DNA of 64,000 nucleotides from Mermis nigrescens (taxonomy: Eukaryota; Nematoda; Enoplea; Mermithida; Mermithidae), in contig JAVLUZ010000150.1 in the NCBI GenBank assembly GCA_036768485.1, positions 2,592,410 to 2,656,409 of the forward strand, written 5' to 3'. Of this stretch, positions 12,270 through 24,411 are shown piece after piece. The notes under the pieces are model-generated. The model was not told the DNA's origin, made no database searches, and saw only the letters and a list, made by a program, of their open reading frames with translations. The translations under genes and the position numbers were made by a program. The stretch's first letter is position 1, and each line of letters begins with the position of its first letter.

Positions 12270-12720
12270 TTTCTCCGCAACACGGTATTTTTGTATGCGG
12301 CAAAGATTTTTCCCGATGTACAAAGGCTTCTCGGGGACCGTTTTTATATATGTACAAAGATTTTTAGGAAGACAAAAACTGTAAAAAGGTCTAAAATATT
12401 AAAATTCCCGAAAATTTTTGGCGCTTTGCGCCGAAATGAGTAATTTTTCTCTTCTATATATCTTTTATAATGACAGAATTTGCATTCAAAAACGAGAACT
12501 GTAAAATTTTTCGGCGGAGACAATTTGTAGTATTTTTAAACCCATCACTACCAAAGGTCGAAGAACCCTGTTTTACTACATTAAAAGCGCTTCTGTGCCA
12601 TATTATAGTGACAAAATCTGCATGTATGTATGTACAAATTTACAAAGACTTTTGAGGACCATCCTTGTACATATACAAAGGGACCTTGTACAAATACTGC
12701 TTCAATCTACCTTCAAAACT
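12270..12720. mobile_element. TGTAC-family repeat, diverged
   Basis: It matches the element at 59649-60069 in reverse orientation: a CGGCAAAG start, TTTGTACA motifs near both ends, a central GGCGCTTTGCGCC at ~12419 and a TACTG end. It sits inside the large element 8599-13379. Confidence 0.6.
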
Positions 12721-14440
12721 AAGTTTAAGGCGTTGAAAACTATTACATGTTCTGGCGCTACACGCCAGTTAGAGGTTTTCAGCTATTTATCAATAAAGAG
12801 GCCACAAATTTTGCTTGAGAATGATAAAGAATAACAATTTTCGGCGATGCTTTATTATTAAAGGTCGAGAATTCCACTTTTACGAGGCATACATACGTTC
12901 AGAACGCTATATTATAACGCTATAAACAACGTGCTACTTATTTCTCTTTTTGAGTTCATACATAAGTTTGAATCAGCCAAAATATTCTAGTGCTTCTAAC
13001 TGAATTAGTAATATAATAAGATGACTTGAACTTATTTTGAATGCATACCTATGTCATTGTTTTCTATAAATTTGATAATTTTTTGTTTTTTTCTTAACAA
13101 AGCTCCTTAAGTGTGTATATTAAGTCCGTAAGGTCGCTACAGTACACTAGTAAAGATCGAACTTTGTATAAGGACGCACTTTAATGAAGTGTATTACAGT
13201 AATGCTAAAATCTATTACGTAAAAAATGTGCAAAGACTTCTGGGTAGGCGCGCACGTCTTTGCACATGTACTACACTGCACTGAATTCACTGTTTAAAAC
13301 AGGAAAATTTTTAGCAAATCACCCGGGAAAACCAGGAAAAACCCGGGAATTTTATTTGGAGAAATCGCTGGCCACCCTGTATTTCGTAATCGGTTACGTT
13401 AAGCTAAAAAAAAAAGAATCTAAATGCCTACAAAAGTTTTGTGGCCTAGGAAAAAGGTTCGTCAAAAGGAATAAAAAAGTGAATTTTCTTTCAGAGTTAA
13501 TTTTTAGAGCGTTAACCGCAATTTTCTTCATAGAAGCCCATTTCCCAAGACTGTCGAAAATAGTGGCAAAATATTTTCTGCTGAGCATATCCTCGAATAA
13601 AATCATGGAATCATTTCCCTGCTTCAATTTTATACCATTACCGTTCATGTGCAACATATTTTTCCGAAAATATTCAAATAATTCAATAGTTCGACCAAAG
13701 TTCATTAAATAACGTTTTATGCCATAAATCCAGGCACGAAGTGCCGGAAGCTAGGGAACATTTAAGCTGAAGGATGACTAGAGATGACTAAAATTTAAAT
13801 AATAATATAATTAAAAGATGACTACTCATTGTAACCAAATGCAAATCTAAAGGATAAGGCGCGAAGCGTTAAAAATCCTAAGAATTTTTGCTGAAAAATA
13901 TAACAAAAGTATTTAAATTACTGTTTTCCACCCAATAAATCTTTTTATCAGCCAGCAGATCTTTGTTACATACAAAAACTACATCTTTGATGCAAAAAAT
14001 AGGGCTTTTAGACTGCAAGTCATTACTAATTACTCATGAGAGTACTTCCACGCCAAACGACGGAAAAAGCCTGAAAATTGTGCTAAATGTTGGAAGCGTT
14101 GAGAAAGAAATATTATTTATTAGAATTTGAAATATTATAGCTACTTCGCTTAGGTTAAGCCCGCGGGAGCGTCCTCCTACTCCAACCTGCTCCCCAAATT
14201 CGTTCTTGATCAAAAGGATAAATGTTTATAAAATGTTTTTCAACCTAGTGCATGGATTCGCGCGAAAAACAAATTTCCTTATTACCCTGCATTCGATTTT
14301 TTCTTTGCTCGGCGGATTAGATAGCGAATTCTTTGGTTTGGTCGCCGGTCTGGCGATGAGGAAATCGGGTGTAACAGTAATAAGGAAATCGGTTTGCCGA
14401 GCGAAGTAGACTATATAGAAAATTGCATTTTTCTTAATAG

Positions 14441-14710
14441 ATACATGAAATCAAGTCAATTACACATTCTTCACCTGGAGTCACATTACCACCAGTTACA
14501 ACGACACCAACACAAACCACGAAAGTTAAAGTCACAAAAGCAATAGACTTTACTATCCCAGTACCACCCGCGGCTGAAATAGGCAATATTCTGAGCCAGG
14601 GACCACTTCCGATGCAAAATTCTATTGCCGATCTGGATTACAACAAAAAGGTCATCGTTAATCCACAAGAGGTTAATTCACAAGAGAGAGGAAACAAAGT
14701 AGGATCATTG
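14441..14710 (+). CDS. Chitin-binding-domain protein, Thr/Pro-rich linker exon
   Basis: This is a phase-0 exon of 90 codons. The acceptor is TTTTTCTTAATAG, whose last three bases are also the in-frame stop just upstream, which fixes the left limit. The donor is TTG|GTAAGT, a strong consensus. It encodes a Thr/Pro-rich mucin-like stretch (PGVTLPPVTTTPTQTTK) of the kind that is O-glycosylated in peritrophin-like proteins, followed by IDFTIPVPPAAE and a hydrophilic segment ending in GNKVGSL. The exon sits between 6.2-kb and 5.4-kb introns that consist largely of repeats. No catalytic motif is seen. The downstream reading to 14860 is intron read-through. Confidence 0.8.
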
Positions 14711-14979
14711 GTAAGTCAACGTTTAATCAGTAAGTCAATGAAGCACGATTTTTTGAGTTACGAGCAAGTTAGGTTTCCAATGATTAAAGCTGAACGGCAA
14801 GTAAAAATGATTTTTTATCCTACCTGCTGTAATCAAAAAGTTTTGCCTCCTCTCTTCTAAGAGCATTTAGTACTTGTTTTAAGAAATCGAGTTCGGCATG
14901 TTGATAAGGAGTGAGATCAATCTTACGTTTAGCGATTTTCTGACGAATGTTTTACATATCCTTTTGCGTATGTTATTTA

Positions 14980-15541
14980 CTAGCAAGAATAAATGCTCCG
15001 ATGGAACAAATAAGGTTAATATACTTGGATTTCTTTATTCTTAAGGACGTAATGGAGTGGATTAGGGAAAATTTCCCTATGCGCGCAAAAGCCATAAGAA
15101 TGTGCTAAACAGTTACACTTCCTCTAAACAACTTGAAAATCGAAGTATATTCTGCGGTTTATGCCTGTTTCTGTTGACTGAATTGAGTTGGCTATGGAGG
15201 TGTACAATTTACTCCGATATATTTTTTTCCATCAGAGCATTGTGGAAGGTAACATCTCGTGAAATAAATTATTAATCGATTATTTAACACACATGAAAGC
15301 TTTTAAATGATTTATTGCGAAACAGTGAAAAATGTTTTGTGATTAAAACTTGATTTTTCACAGGCCGCAGGATATACTTCGATTTTTGCGTCGTTTAGAG
15401 GGAGCCTAACTGTTAAGCACATTCTTACGGCTTTTGCGCGTATAGGAAATTTTCCCTAGTCCTCTCCTTTTTCGTCCTTAAGAATAAATAAATCCAAGTA
15501 AACTCATCGTTTTTGCTCCATCGGAGCATTTTTTCTTGTTA
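14980..15541. repeat. Foldback made of two inverted copies of the GGCCGCAGAATATAC block
   Basis: An inverted copy (14980-15165, starting CTAGCAAGAATAAATGCTCC) and a direct copy (15362-15541) face each other over a ~200-bp spacer. The block is the one seen at 233-420 and 3636-3815. Confidence 0.75.
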
Positions 15542-16850
15542 GTATTCTACTTTTTCTTAGCATGATTTTGTTCTTAAACACTTCGTTCTCATTACAAAAA
15601 AGCAATCTAAGTAACCTTCCGTTGGATCGATTTAACAATTGGCGTAAATATTTTCTTTATGTATTTCAAACAAGAAATACTCGAGGTAAGTTAAATCCAG
15701 AGCTTGCATAAGCAAAGATTAAGCGCAACAGTTTTCACTTTTTCTTCCAGTTTATAGCTTCAATATCAAGTGTTGACACTGAAAGAAAGATAACAACGGT
15801 AGTCAGAAAATTTATCGAATTAAGATTTGCGCCAATGAGGTTACTAACCAAATTAAAGTAAAATCCTGCATCGACAGAAACAGCAAGCGAAAGCCAGGCA
15901 TGGCAACGAACACATGAGTGTGTAAAACCAACTCAATGATGTGTCGGCCGCCAAAAATCGCATATAATTGAAAAATGCACGAGAAAGCAACGAAAATTAG
16001 TAGTCGAGCAAGACAACATGAACGATTCCTGCCACAATTCAACAATCCGGTCGACGCATCAGCAAATGCGAACAATTTAAGAGAATTTATAAGCCACATA
16101 CATTCCAAAAAAGGACAGACATAGATTTTGCATGGATTTAACAAGAAAAAATATTGGAATCGGTTTGATTAAGACAGCGCATAAGAATTATTATAATTAT
16201 TATGAAGTAATTTGCAGGTAGTATTTTGAAAATGTTTCTTATTCCAGTTAATCTTCAAAACAGTGCATGTTTGCGAATAAAAATGATTAAAGATAAGTCA
16301 AAAATCATTGAAATAAAAAACGCAATATTAAGTGTATATAAGCAAAATAAAGTAGGATGTGTAACGCTTAGATAAGTACACATTTAAGCATAATTAGCAT
16401 GTTTCGCCTACTTAGCGGAGTAGCTAAAGAAATTTCTTTTTCGTCTTGAACCTATTACACTAAAATGATCACAGATCGAGAAATATTGCGTTAAGAAAGA
16501 AAAAAATTTGGTTTTAAGATTTTGTAACCCTCTATATTATAAAACCAGGTAAGTTTTAGGACACGCAAACTGTAAAAAAACCCATATACTTTACACTTTT
16601 GTGCAACAAACATTAAGTGTAAAGAAATTTTAAGGTCAGATTCGTAATCTACAACCCAGGGGCAACATTAAAAAAATTGCCATCCGCAATTATTTGATTT
16701 TTCAGTTTACACTTCACATACTCATTACTAACTCGCTATTGAGTGTAAACAAAAATAAAAGAATCAACATGGAGTTTTTCAATTATCTATCCATTACAAA
16801 AAACCGCACCTCTCAGGTATGTGCCGTTGTTGCTGTGAGGGGGACACAAA
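15542..16850. repeat. Second, shorter copy of the composite repeat
   Basis: Following the block at 15362, sequence similar to 425-1190 and then to the GTGTAAAC array (16540-16760) and the AACCGCACC end (~16800) can be followed. The plus-strand candidate micro-exon at 15751 lies within this span, which lowers confidence in that exon. Confidence 0.45.
15751..15798 (+). CDS. Candidate 48-nt micro-exon of the chitin-binding-domain gene
   Basis: A strong pyrimidine-rich acceptor (CACTTTTTCTTCCAG) is followed by 16 open codons (FIASISSVDTERKITT) and a weak possible donor, GTAGTC. Entry and exit phases are both 0, so the exon could be included between 14710 and 20144 without changing the frame. If the donor is not used, the frame continues about 20 codons to a TAA and could form an alternative short C-terminus. 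The evidence is only splice signals and phase; transcript data would settle it. Confidence 0.3.
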
Positions 16851-17220
16851 ATTCGCACTCGCTGTGATAAACATATAAGAAAAAAGGATGGCCAGGTATA
16901 ATCTGTATTATTTGAATGCAAATTGCCCTACTTTGACTCAAGAACATTGCTTCATTTTAAAAGGAAAGAATCAAACAATTCCTTAGCACGAAATGCTTGC
17001 GGATCACGCGCGGTGCACGGTTTAATGTGTATTATTACTATGAGAAATTTTTTACAGAAAAAAACAAAATTCGTTATTTTAGTGTGCTTTTCAGGCAGTC
17101 TGACATGATCTTAGAAATAGATGCACAGCATGGCTGTTCTGATAAATTCAGCTGGTCTGGGTTGGGTGTCAGTCAGAGTGCTTTTTTGAGCCAAAATGGT
17201 CTAAAAAACTAGTGTAAATG

Positions 17221-17400
17221 CAGGCACGTAGCTGGCCGTCCTATTTTGGGGGGGGACCAACACCAATTTTTGGGAGGACTAAGCTCAAAAAGGCCAAAAA
17301 TAACACAAAATAACGTTTAAATGTCCTATTTTTCCGATTTTTCTGAATTTTGGGGGGTCCGAACTCGAACCCTCCCAGTCCCCCCAGAGATACGTGCCTG
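17221..17400. mobile_element. CAGGCACGTA hAT-like MITE, 180 bp
   Basis: It starts CAGGCACGTAGCTGG and ends GATACGTGCCTG; flanks TGTAAATG and AGTAAATG (7 of 8). It contains long G runs. An inverted copy lies at 24412-24589. Confidence 0.85.
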
Positions 17401-17844
17401 AGTAAATGCTGAGATAGCTTAAAAACCTGCGTTAATCCACGTTAAGGATCGATTTCACGTACTCTACAAAAAATTTTATTTTCATCAATTTTTAGCCGTA
17501 TCAGGACCATATACATATGTGTAGCACATGAGAATTCTGGTTGTGAGTAACGAAATTTTTATAAAAAGTGCCTTTTTTGGGATATTTTGGGATAAAAACA
17601 ACGGGTATACGTCAAAACACGATTTTTCTACATTAATGCTCGTTAACATATATAAACATTAAAGAAAATTTCGAAAAGATATTAAAAAAATTCGAGTAAG
17701 TTCAACAAAATATAATTAAAAAATAAGTATATGGCGTGTAGCGCTGAAAATTTGACATATTCGAACCAAAAGCTAGCTAAAACGCTTGAAAAGCTAATTT
17801 TATGCGATTTTTCGGAAAATCAACAGTTGGGGTCGGGTCACTTC

Positions 17845-18099
17845 CATACGTGGGCAGCAAGAAAATTCTGAGGGTGCAAGATTTTTCAAAGGTCAAAAAA
17901 TGGCCTTCAACGTGGTGGTATGGCGAAAAAAACACAATTTTTCGACGTTTTTCATTGAGCACTATCTATTGGCATCAAAAAATTGCAAAAAAACGAAAAA
18001 ATTTTTAAAAATTGAATTCTGGGGGGTATTTTGATTTCTGGAGGGGGGTGTTTTGGTTTCTCGGGAGGGAACGGTGCATACCCCCCACGCCCAGGTGTG
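17845..18099 (+). mobile_element. CAYA MITE, 255 bp
   Basis: It starts CATACGTGGGCAGC, ends GCCCAGGTGTG and has a perfect 8-bp duplication GTCACTTC (17837-17844 and 18100-18107). Confidence 0.9.
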
Positions 18100-18770
18100 G
18101 TCACTTCCATATTGCAGGGTTGGGGTCGGTATCCATATCTAGGAGAGGCCAGAACACTCTCAAACCCCTTCAAGAACACGTGTGGTCAGAAATCATTTCA
18201 GCATCTTGCAATAGCATCTCATACATACCCAGTAGCACGTTGTTCATTCGATGCTAATCCGATCTGTCATTGTACGTCCAATATTGGTTTCATTTTGTAA
18301 ATATTTTTGTCTAACATTTTTTCAACATGTTTTGTTTTTGTGTGGTTTTTTCAACATTTTTAAAATCAAACTTACGCAGAACTTAATCAGCCAGCAAGTT
18401 TTACGATGTCAGAGTATCAGACTAATTTACTTAATTTGCTAAGCAAAAGCTAAAACTTCAATCTGAACAGCGAATCGTTGAATCAATATTGGTCGTTCTT
18501 TGATAAGATTGAAGAAAAGGCCTAATAGCCTTACTGAGCAAGAGAGATTCTTAGTAAATAAATGTCAAAATAAAATAGACCCCAGTGCACTGTTTGATAA
18601 CTAATTATTAACACTATTTTTGAGTTTTTTATTTAAAAGCAATGTTTCAAAAAATGTTATCATTACCCTTTATGTGCTGTATTCAGAGCCCCAAATTCGT
18701 GTGTGATCGTAACCGCTTCTTACATATAGTGTTTTGTTTGTCTAAGAAAATAATTGCAGCCATAGATGCA

Positions 18771-18992
18771 CAGCATAGCCAATCTGGGGATCAGCCGATC
18801 TAGGGAAGGGGGTCGAAAATTGAGCTTTTCCGGGCTAAAATGACCTCAAAAGCTGATATAAGCGCTAGAATCGCCTTAAAACTACATTACATTTTCTGGT
18901 CAATTTACAGCAGTTTTGAAGAAAAGTTTCAATTTTTCATTCATTTTGGCCTTCATTTTACCTCATTTTCCCCGAAAAATTTCCTTTGCGGC
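18771..18992 (+). repeat. GATGCACAGCATGG-family repeat
   Basis: It starts CATAGATGCACAGCATAGCC; the right end is interrupted by the CATACATG MITE at 18993. Confidence 0.65.
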
Positions 18993-19352
18993 CATACATG
19001 TACAACATCGGAATTCTAGTAGGGTTCAAAAAATTATTAAAAAGTGTCTTCGTTTTGGACTAAAAATCGATGGGTCCACGTCAAAAAGCTGTTCAAGTTT
19101 TGAAAAATAAAAAATCGAGTAAATTGAATAAAATATAGTTAAACAATGTGTATATGGCGCAGAGCGCCAAAAATGTGAGATTTTTGAGCCAAAAATGAGC
19201 TAAAAACGCTTTAAAAAGCACACTTTTTAACAACTTTTACCAACTTTTACAAGAGATCGACAATTCTGGGGGTCACTCACAACCACTTTGCGAGGGGTCA
19301 ATTGCCATTCTAGGGGGTTCAAACCCCACCCCCCCCCACAAGAACACGCATG
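18993..19352 (-). mobile_element. CATACATG MITE, 360 bp, older copy
   Basis: It starts CATACATGTACAACATCGG and ends ACACGCATG; flanks TTTGCGGC and GTTGTGGC (6 of 8). It contains GGCGCAGAGCGCC at ~19152. Confidence 0.7.
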
Positions 19353-19883
19353 GTTGTGGCTCATATGCATATCGAACGTGTTTGCATTTTTATTTACAAC
19401 GCAGAGTGCGTCTATATATTTTAAAATCTAAGATCTTAAACAGATAGTCAGTCACTTAAATCTGTCCTCGATTGAATGACAAGCTCAAATCGCTGGATCA
19501 AATCAAAAATAATGTTTTTCGACTCTAAAGAGCTATTTATTTTAGAAAGTATGAGAATCAAAATTTGTCAGAAAATTAGTGAGACTCATAAATACATCCA
19601 TTGCAAAAAAAATTGACTACTTCTCAGCGCGAAGCGCCGAAATAGCGGTGCCTACATTACTTTTAGTTCAAAAAATCGCTAGAAACCCATAAAACATGCG
19701 TTCTTAATTTTCTTGGAAAACTAGAAATTTCACTAATGCGGCATTTTTGGGGTCAGTATCCATTGATAACAACTCTTTCCTGATTGCAGATAAGCTTTTA
19801 TAGGGAAAAAGGCGTATTTGTGTTACGCACTTTATGTTCTCTGGTTAATTTGAAGACACGCATCAAAAAGACCACGTCTGACG

Positions 19884-20051
19884 CAGTGGCGGATCTAGGA
19901 TTATCCTAAGGGGGCGGTACCCTGTCTTGGGCAGAAAAATTAGCCGTTTTAAGCCGAAAATCGCTAAAAATCGCTCAAAAATGCTTAATTTTGCGCACTA
20001 TTTTGGGCCAATGGGGGCGGCCATCCCCCGCCCCCCCTAAATCCGCCCCTG
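19884..20051. mobile_element. CAGTGGCGGAT hAT-like MITE, 168 bp
   Basis: It starts CAGTGGCGGATCTAGGA and ends AAATCCGCCCCTG; flanks GTCTGACG and GTCTAACG (7 of 8). The CAG(T/G)GGCGGAT terminus is typical of hAT MITEs in animals (family knowledge). Confidence 0.85.
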
Positions 20052-20143
20052 GTCTAACGTTAAAATTTTTTGTGGCTGATTGTTATTTCGTTTGATACGT
20101 AAGAAATGATTCGTTTTATTACGCATTGCTAATGCTTCTTAAG

Positions 20144-20398
20144 GCGCCCCAATTTTTAAATTCGTATCCACCAGAATTGCGCAATCTCCTGAGCCAACTA
20201 AATCGTCCGATAATTGATTCGAATTTCCGATTACCTAACAGCGTCGCAACAATTCCGGAGCAACGCGTTAATAGCCTGCCAGAACAGCCTCAACAGCAAA
20301 TAATTACCCAGTCAAAGCATCCAGCGATGGGTGTTGGACTTGGGTCATTGCAGCAGCAAATATCAGCCTTGAACTTTCAACGTCCAGGTCAAGAGAAG
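20144..20398 (+). CDS. Chitin-binding-domain protein, Gln/Pro-rich exon
   Basis: An 85-codon phase-0/phase-0 exon. A branch-like GCTAATG and the acceptor CTTCTTAAG precede it, and GAG AAG|GTAAAT ends it. It encodes a hydrophilic segment (LNSYPPELRNLLSQLNRP) and a Gln-rich stretch (EQPQQQ; LQQQIS) without cysteines. Base composition and codon use resemble the other exons of this gene. A 168-bp hAT-like MITE (19884-20051) lies 92 bp upstream of the acceptor. Confidence 0.78.
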
Positions 20399-21322
20399 GT
20401 AAATACTTGAGGACCATATTTTCCATCAAAATTCTAGATGTTTTCGTTCGATATATCTAAAATTACTTATGTACTTATAAGTCAAGAGATTAAATCACTG
20501 GTTTTTTCAGCGCGGAGCAAAGGAAACCGGTCCTGCGCTATTGGAAAACTTTGGGCATTAACGTTATGCGCAAAAGTTTTTCGGATGAAAAGACTCGAGT
20601 TATAGCCTTTTCTAAGCTTTTTTCCAAGAAAATTTCAAAAAATTCTCGGTGCTTCTAGAAAAGAATAGATCTGAGTGCATATTACCTGAATCTAATGAGT
20701 CACACCTCGACACGCAGGCTAGTCCATTATCCAGGTAACCCGAAATAAAATTTTTTCATTTTTTTGACATGAGTTACCCAAAGGTGAAGTTAAAAACTGA
20801 AGCTGCGTTTTAAAAGACCGTAGGGATCCCAGAGTTTTCCGACTCTGCGTCGTTTTATCTTATTCTCCTAAAATGCCTTAAAGCTCCAAGGATTAACTGA
20901 AAATTAGTGCACAAAGATAGATTAAGCAATCAATCAGATCAAGCATGAACGAACTGAATGATGAGAAATCAGTTGTGTTAACAGTGTGAACAGTGATTTT
21001 GTGTATGAGTTGAAAAACGTAAAACAATGTTTTTTGAAAATTTTCTTCACCGTGGTATAGAGCTCGCCGAGGAACGCTCAAAGATGCCATTATTTTTGAC
21101 TTCCTGCAAAAATTACATTTTTGGTGCATCAATGGAAGGCTTACTGTGCAAATGCTCTCTTCTGGCCATTAGCGGCCGCGCAAACGGGGATAGCGCTAAA
21201 AATCCCTGGATTAAATACCTGTTTCGTTTGACTGATTTCTTACTCCAAATAGCATACTGAATACAAAAAAATATATTTAAATTTAAAAAATATCGAAGAG
21301 CTATGCATCCACGTGATGCTTC

Positions 21323-21564
21323 CACACGTAGGCGTTGGGGTATGCACCCCCCAGAGGTTCGAATACCCCCCAGAAACCAAAATATCCCCCCAGAATTCAA
21401 TTTTTGAAATTTTTTTTTGTTTTTTCCGCAATTTTTTGATTCCAATGGATAGTGCTCGATGAGAAACGTTGAAAAATTGTGTTTTTTCGCCATACCACCA
21501 TTTTTGAGACTATTTTTTGACCTTCGAAAAATCTTGCATCCCCAGAATTTTATACCCATCTATG
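21323..21564 (-). mobile_element. CAYA MITE, 242 bp
   Basis: It starts CACACGTAGGCG, ends CCCATCTATG and has a perfect duplication GATGCTTC (21315-21322 and 21565-21572). It lies 283 bp upstream of the terminal exon of the plus-strand gene. Confidence 0.9.
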
Positions 21565-21847
21565 GATGCTTCGCATTCGCTAGACAAGCAACATTGCCTT
21601 AAGCAATTCGACGGTTTCCGTGAATCCTTCTATCAAATATAAATCTTTTATCTTCATGTCATTATACAACTTAAAAATTGTCATTTTCTCTTCTTTGAGG
21701 CAATGATATTCTCTATTTCTTGAAAATATTTAATCGTCTTTCTTAACCGATACTATGCTTCGGTTCCTGAAATTTCTCAAAAATTTTCTTGTCAACTTTT
21801 TTGATTTATATTGCATATGCGAAGTATAACGTTATTGTTGCTTTCAG

Positions 21848-22282
21848 CCTAAAATGGAAAATAATCAGTCTCCGTGGATACAGCGCTTGAATAACTTCAA
21901 TCAGATGGCCGAAAGTAATGGTTTAAGCTATCAAAGTCGTCCAATCTCACCCCGCTTCACCAATGACCCATGGAATCAACAAAATGTGCACAATGTACAA
22001 CGTGGTGCTCAAACATCTCATGGGCAACATATTCCAATAAGCTGGCCTTCCACAGTCCAAAGCAACGTTTTACCGACGCACGCGCAGTCGAGTGGAAATC
22101 TATATCGATGGGGTAATCTTTGGCAAGACTATCAACGATATGGTGATGATCAGCAGATCAGGTCAACTCCTTTAGCTAATGTCCCAGAAAATCAGTGGAA
22201 GATAGCCGCCGCTGGTCGGGAAACGTCCTGGAGGACACCAACTGGCGCTGATGTATGGAAAGGAATCCGACCGATAATGTAG
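21848..22282 (+). CDS. Chitin-binding-domain protein, terminal exon with stop
   Basis: The last exon has the acceptor TTGCTTTCAG followed by CCT AAA ATG in phase 0, then 144 codons and TAG at 22280-22282. The product tail is rich in Asn, Gln and Trp (NDPWNQQN; YRWGNLWQDYQRYGDD; WRTPTGADVWKGIRP) and has no cysteine, membrane segment or retention signal. The phase chain from the exon at 20144 supports joining rather than a separate gene starting at the ATG of 21854. No clear AATAAA was found close downstream. The gene converges on the Bre1 gene, whose stop lies 6.5 kb further on. Confidence 0.8.
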   Translation, partial: PKMENNQSPWIQRLNNFNQMAESNGLSYQSRPISPRFTNDPWNQQNVHNVQRGAQTSHGQHIPISWPSTVQSNVLPTHAQSSGNLYRWGNLWQDYQRYGDDQQIRSTPLANVPENQWKIAAAGRETSWRTPTGADVWKGIRPIM

Positions 22283-23253
22283 CACAAGCCTTGCAAAAGG
22301 CACAATGCTTTAGACGTGAATGTAGCTAAGCATGAGATATGATATAAGTTTACTGTCCGGCGATTTTTGAGCTGTCGGAACGTTTTTTTGCATCATTTTT
22401 GAGGACAGAAGCAGTAATATTGTCAAAATTTTTCCGTCTGATACTTCCATGTGTTTTTCACTCAAACATGTGCCCGAAATTGATCAATTTTTATATTTTA
22501 TTGAGCTAAAAGCGATGTAATGCAGGGAAAATAGACTAGAAATGCTTCAAAAAATTCGTTATTACCACGAAAAGGCGTTTTATAGGCTACATATTTTGAC
22601 TACTTTCGTCGTTTGAATAGCAAAAATATTATGAGCACTAAATTTATTGTTTGGATTTCTGGGATTTTACCTTCCCCTGCCGACCCTGACCGTTGTTGTG
22701 GTACGTATTCCTCATATTTGAATTACATAGATTCATTTAGTTGTAGTGTTCCTTAAGGACCCTACTTAATTTTCTTCTATAAAATGCATTTTAAATATCG
22801 AAGAAAACGTATGTTTCTATATTTTAGTTTTGCAAGGCAAATGCTATAAGTTAAAGTTAATGTCTGCCTCTCTAACCAGACATTACGTCGAGGAGCAGAG
22901 AGTATGCATGGCTGCGGGCGCCTGAATTACAGGGGTAGTGGGAAATTCAAAAAAATTTTGGAGGTCAAAAATGCCAAAAAATTTACGGTAGGATCAAAAA
23001 CTACAATTTTTCGACATTTCTCATCAAGTTATATCTACTTAGCATAAAAAATCGCGAAAAAACGAAAAAAATAAATTTTGGGGATCGTCTGGAAGGGCTT
23101 TTGGATTCTGCGGTTCACCAGATCTCCATGGCAGAATACATGTGAAGGGGGACTCTATTTTAGCATTTATACAAGTTTTCGAGGCTACTTTGACTCAGAA
23201 AATCACTTTGCTTGACCCCCAGACCGCCCATGCTGTGCATTTATGGTTGGGAG

Positions 23254-23518
23254 CATAGGTGGGCAGCACCAAAATTCTGGGGAGGGGGGGGGGGTGAAAA
23301 AATTTTCAAAGGTCAAAAAATGGTCTTAAAAGTAGTCGTATGGCGAAAAAAACACCATTTTTCGACGTTTCTCATCGAGCACTATCTAATGGCATCAAAA
23401 AATCGCTAAAAAAAGCAAAAAAATTTTCAAAATTTGAATTCTGGGGGATATTTTGATTTATGGGGGTATTTCAACTTCTGGGGGTGCATACCCTCCAAAC
23501 CCCCCACGCCCATGTGTG
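23254..23518 (+). mobile_element. CAYA MITE, 265 bp
   Basis: It starts CATAGGTGGGCAGC, ends GCCCATGTGTG and has a perfect duplication GTTGGGAG (23246-23253 and 23519-23526). A run of 12 G near 23286 is typical of the family. Confidence 0.9.
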
Positions 23519-24411
23519 GTTGGGAGTCTAGCTGAACCACAGAAGAACAAAAGATAAAATTTGCTGGGACGAATAAGGCTGAATTAAACGGGTCAAAATG
23601 AAAAAATCAGAATTTTTTGGAAATTCGGCGAGCGACTAGAAACATTCATTTTTGTAGTTTTTACGCTATTTCAATGTTGATACCAATTTTTGAGAAAATG
23701 AGCCTTGAAAAGCTCTTTGCTTGATCCTCAGATCGTTCATATTGTGCACCTACTTTCCATCAATAAATTTTAAAAATTAATTTTTAACCCGCGATTATTT
23801 CTTACGCAACTGTCATCATCGGATAATTTTTTGTCGTTAACTCGTATTTTTGTACGTTCGTTTAGCATTAAGTAGGTACTTTTTCGCAGCTCAAACCGGT
23901 GGAGTGCTACGATCCAGTGATATTTGTTGATAAGTTTATTGAGCATTTTTGTGATTTGCGTTGAGTATACAATTATAATTATCTTGTCAAATTTCACGTC
24001 AACACTTTACTTCATCGGGGAATTTTATGGTTTTAAATTTTGAAATTTATTTAATGATCTTTGATTATATTTTTCAAATTTTTATGATTGTGCGAAACTA
24101 CGACTTTTCAGGAAAGTTTAGTTATCATTGGTACTTTGATAGGTTTTATGGGCTTTGACATCATGCAACAAATTTTTACATGTGTGTTTTCCATATGTAT
24201 TTATCGGTTTTCGGCACATAAGGCTCTTCAGCAGGTGTGTGTGTTATAATTTTTTTTCCCATTAAATTTTTAATTTTTTGTAGCATCTAGCCTTATAAAG
24301 AATGAAATCTTAAAGCAAGCACGCGTGAGTAAAATAAGCTAGAGAAATGAATTTTTATAAATTGAGATGCATTTTTAAACCAATTTTAGCAATTTTTGTT
24401 TCACTCCTGGG

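Larger units (their letters stand above)
8599..13379. mobile_element. Possible 4.8-kb DNA element with CAGGGTGGCCAGC ends
   Basis: The left end CAGGGTAGCCAGC and right end GCTGGCCACCCTG are inverted, both adjoin ACCCGGGAAAACC-type sequence, and a 6-bp direct repeat TATTTC flanks them (8593-8598 and 13380-13385). The interior is a patchwork of other repeats (9185-10459, 12270-12720) and several GGCGCTTCGCGCC motifs, without a transposase frame. Two separate elements sharing an end sequence cannot be excluded. Confidence 0.5.

Noticed and set aside
13260..13712. Overlapping 150-codon plus and 103-codon minus frames
   Set aside because: The plus frame crosses the end of the 8599-13379 element, and neither shows domains, codon bias or splice phase with neighbours.
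15812..16144. 110-codon minus-strand frame with hydrophobic residues
   Set aside because: It sits in a dispersed-repeat region and lacks splice partners. The opposite strand also has a 47-codon frame (MHEKATKI...) that is equally unsupported.
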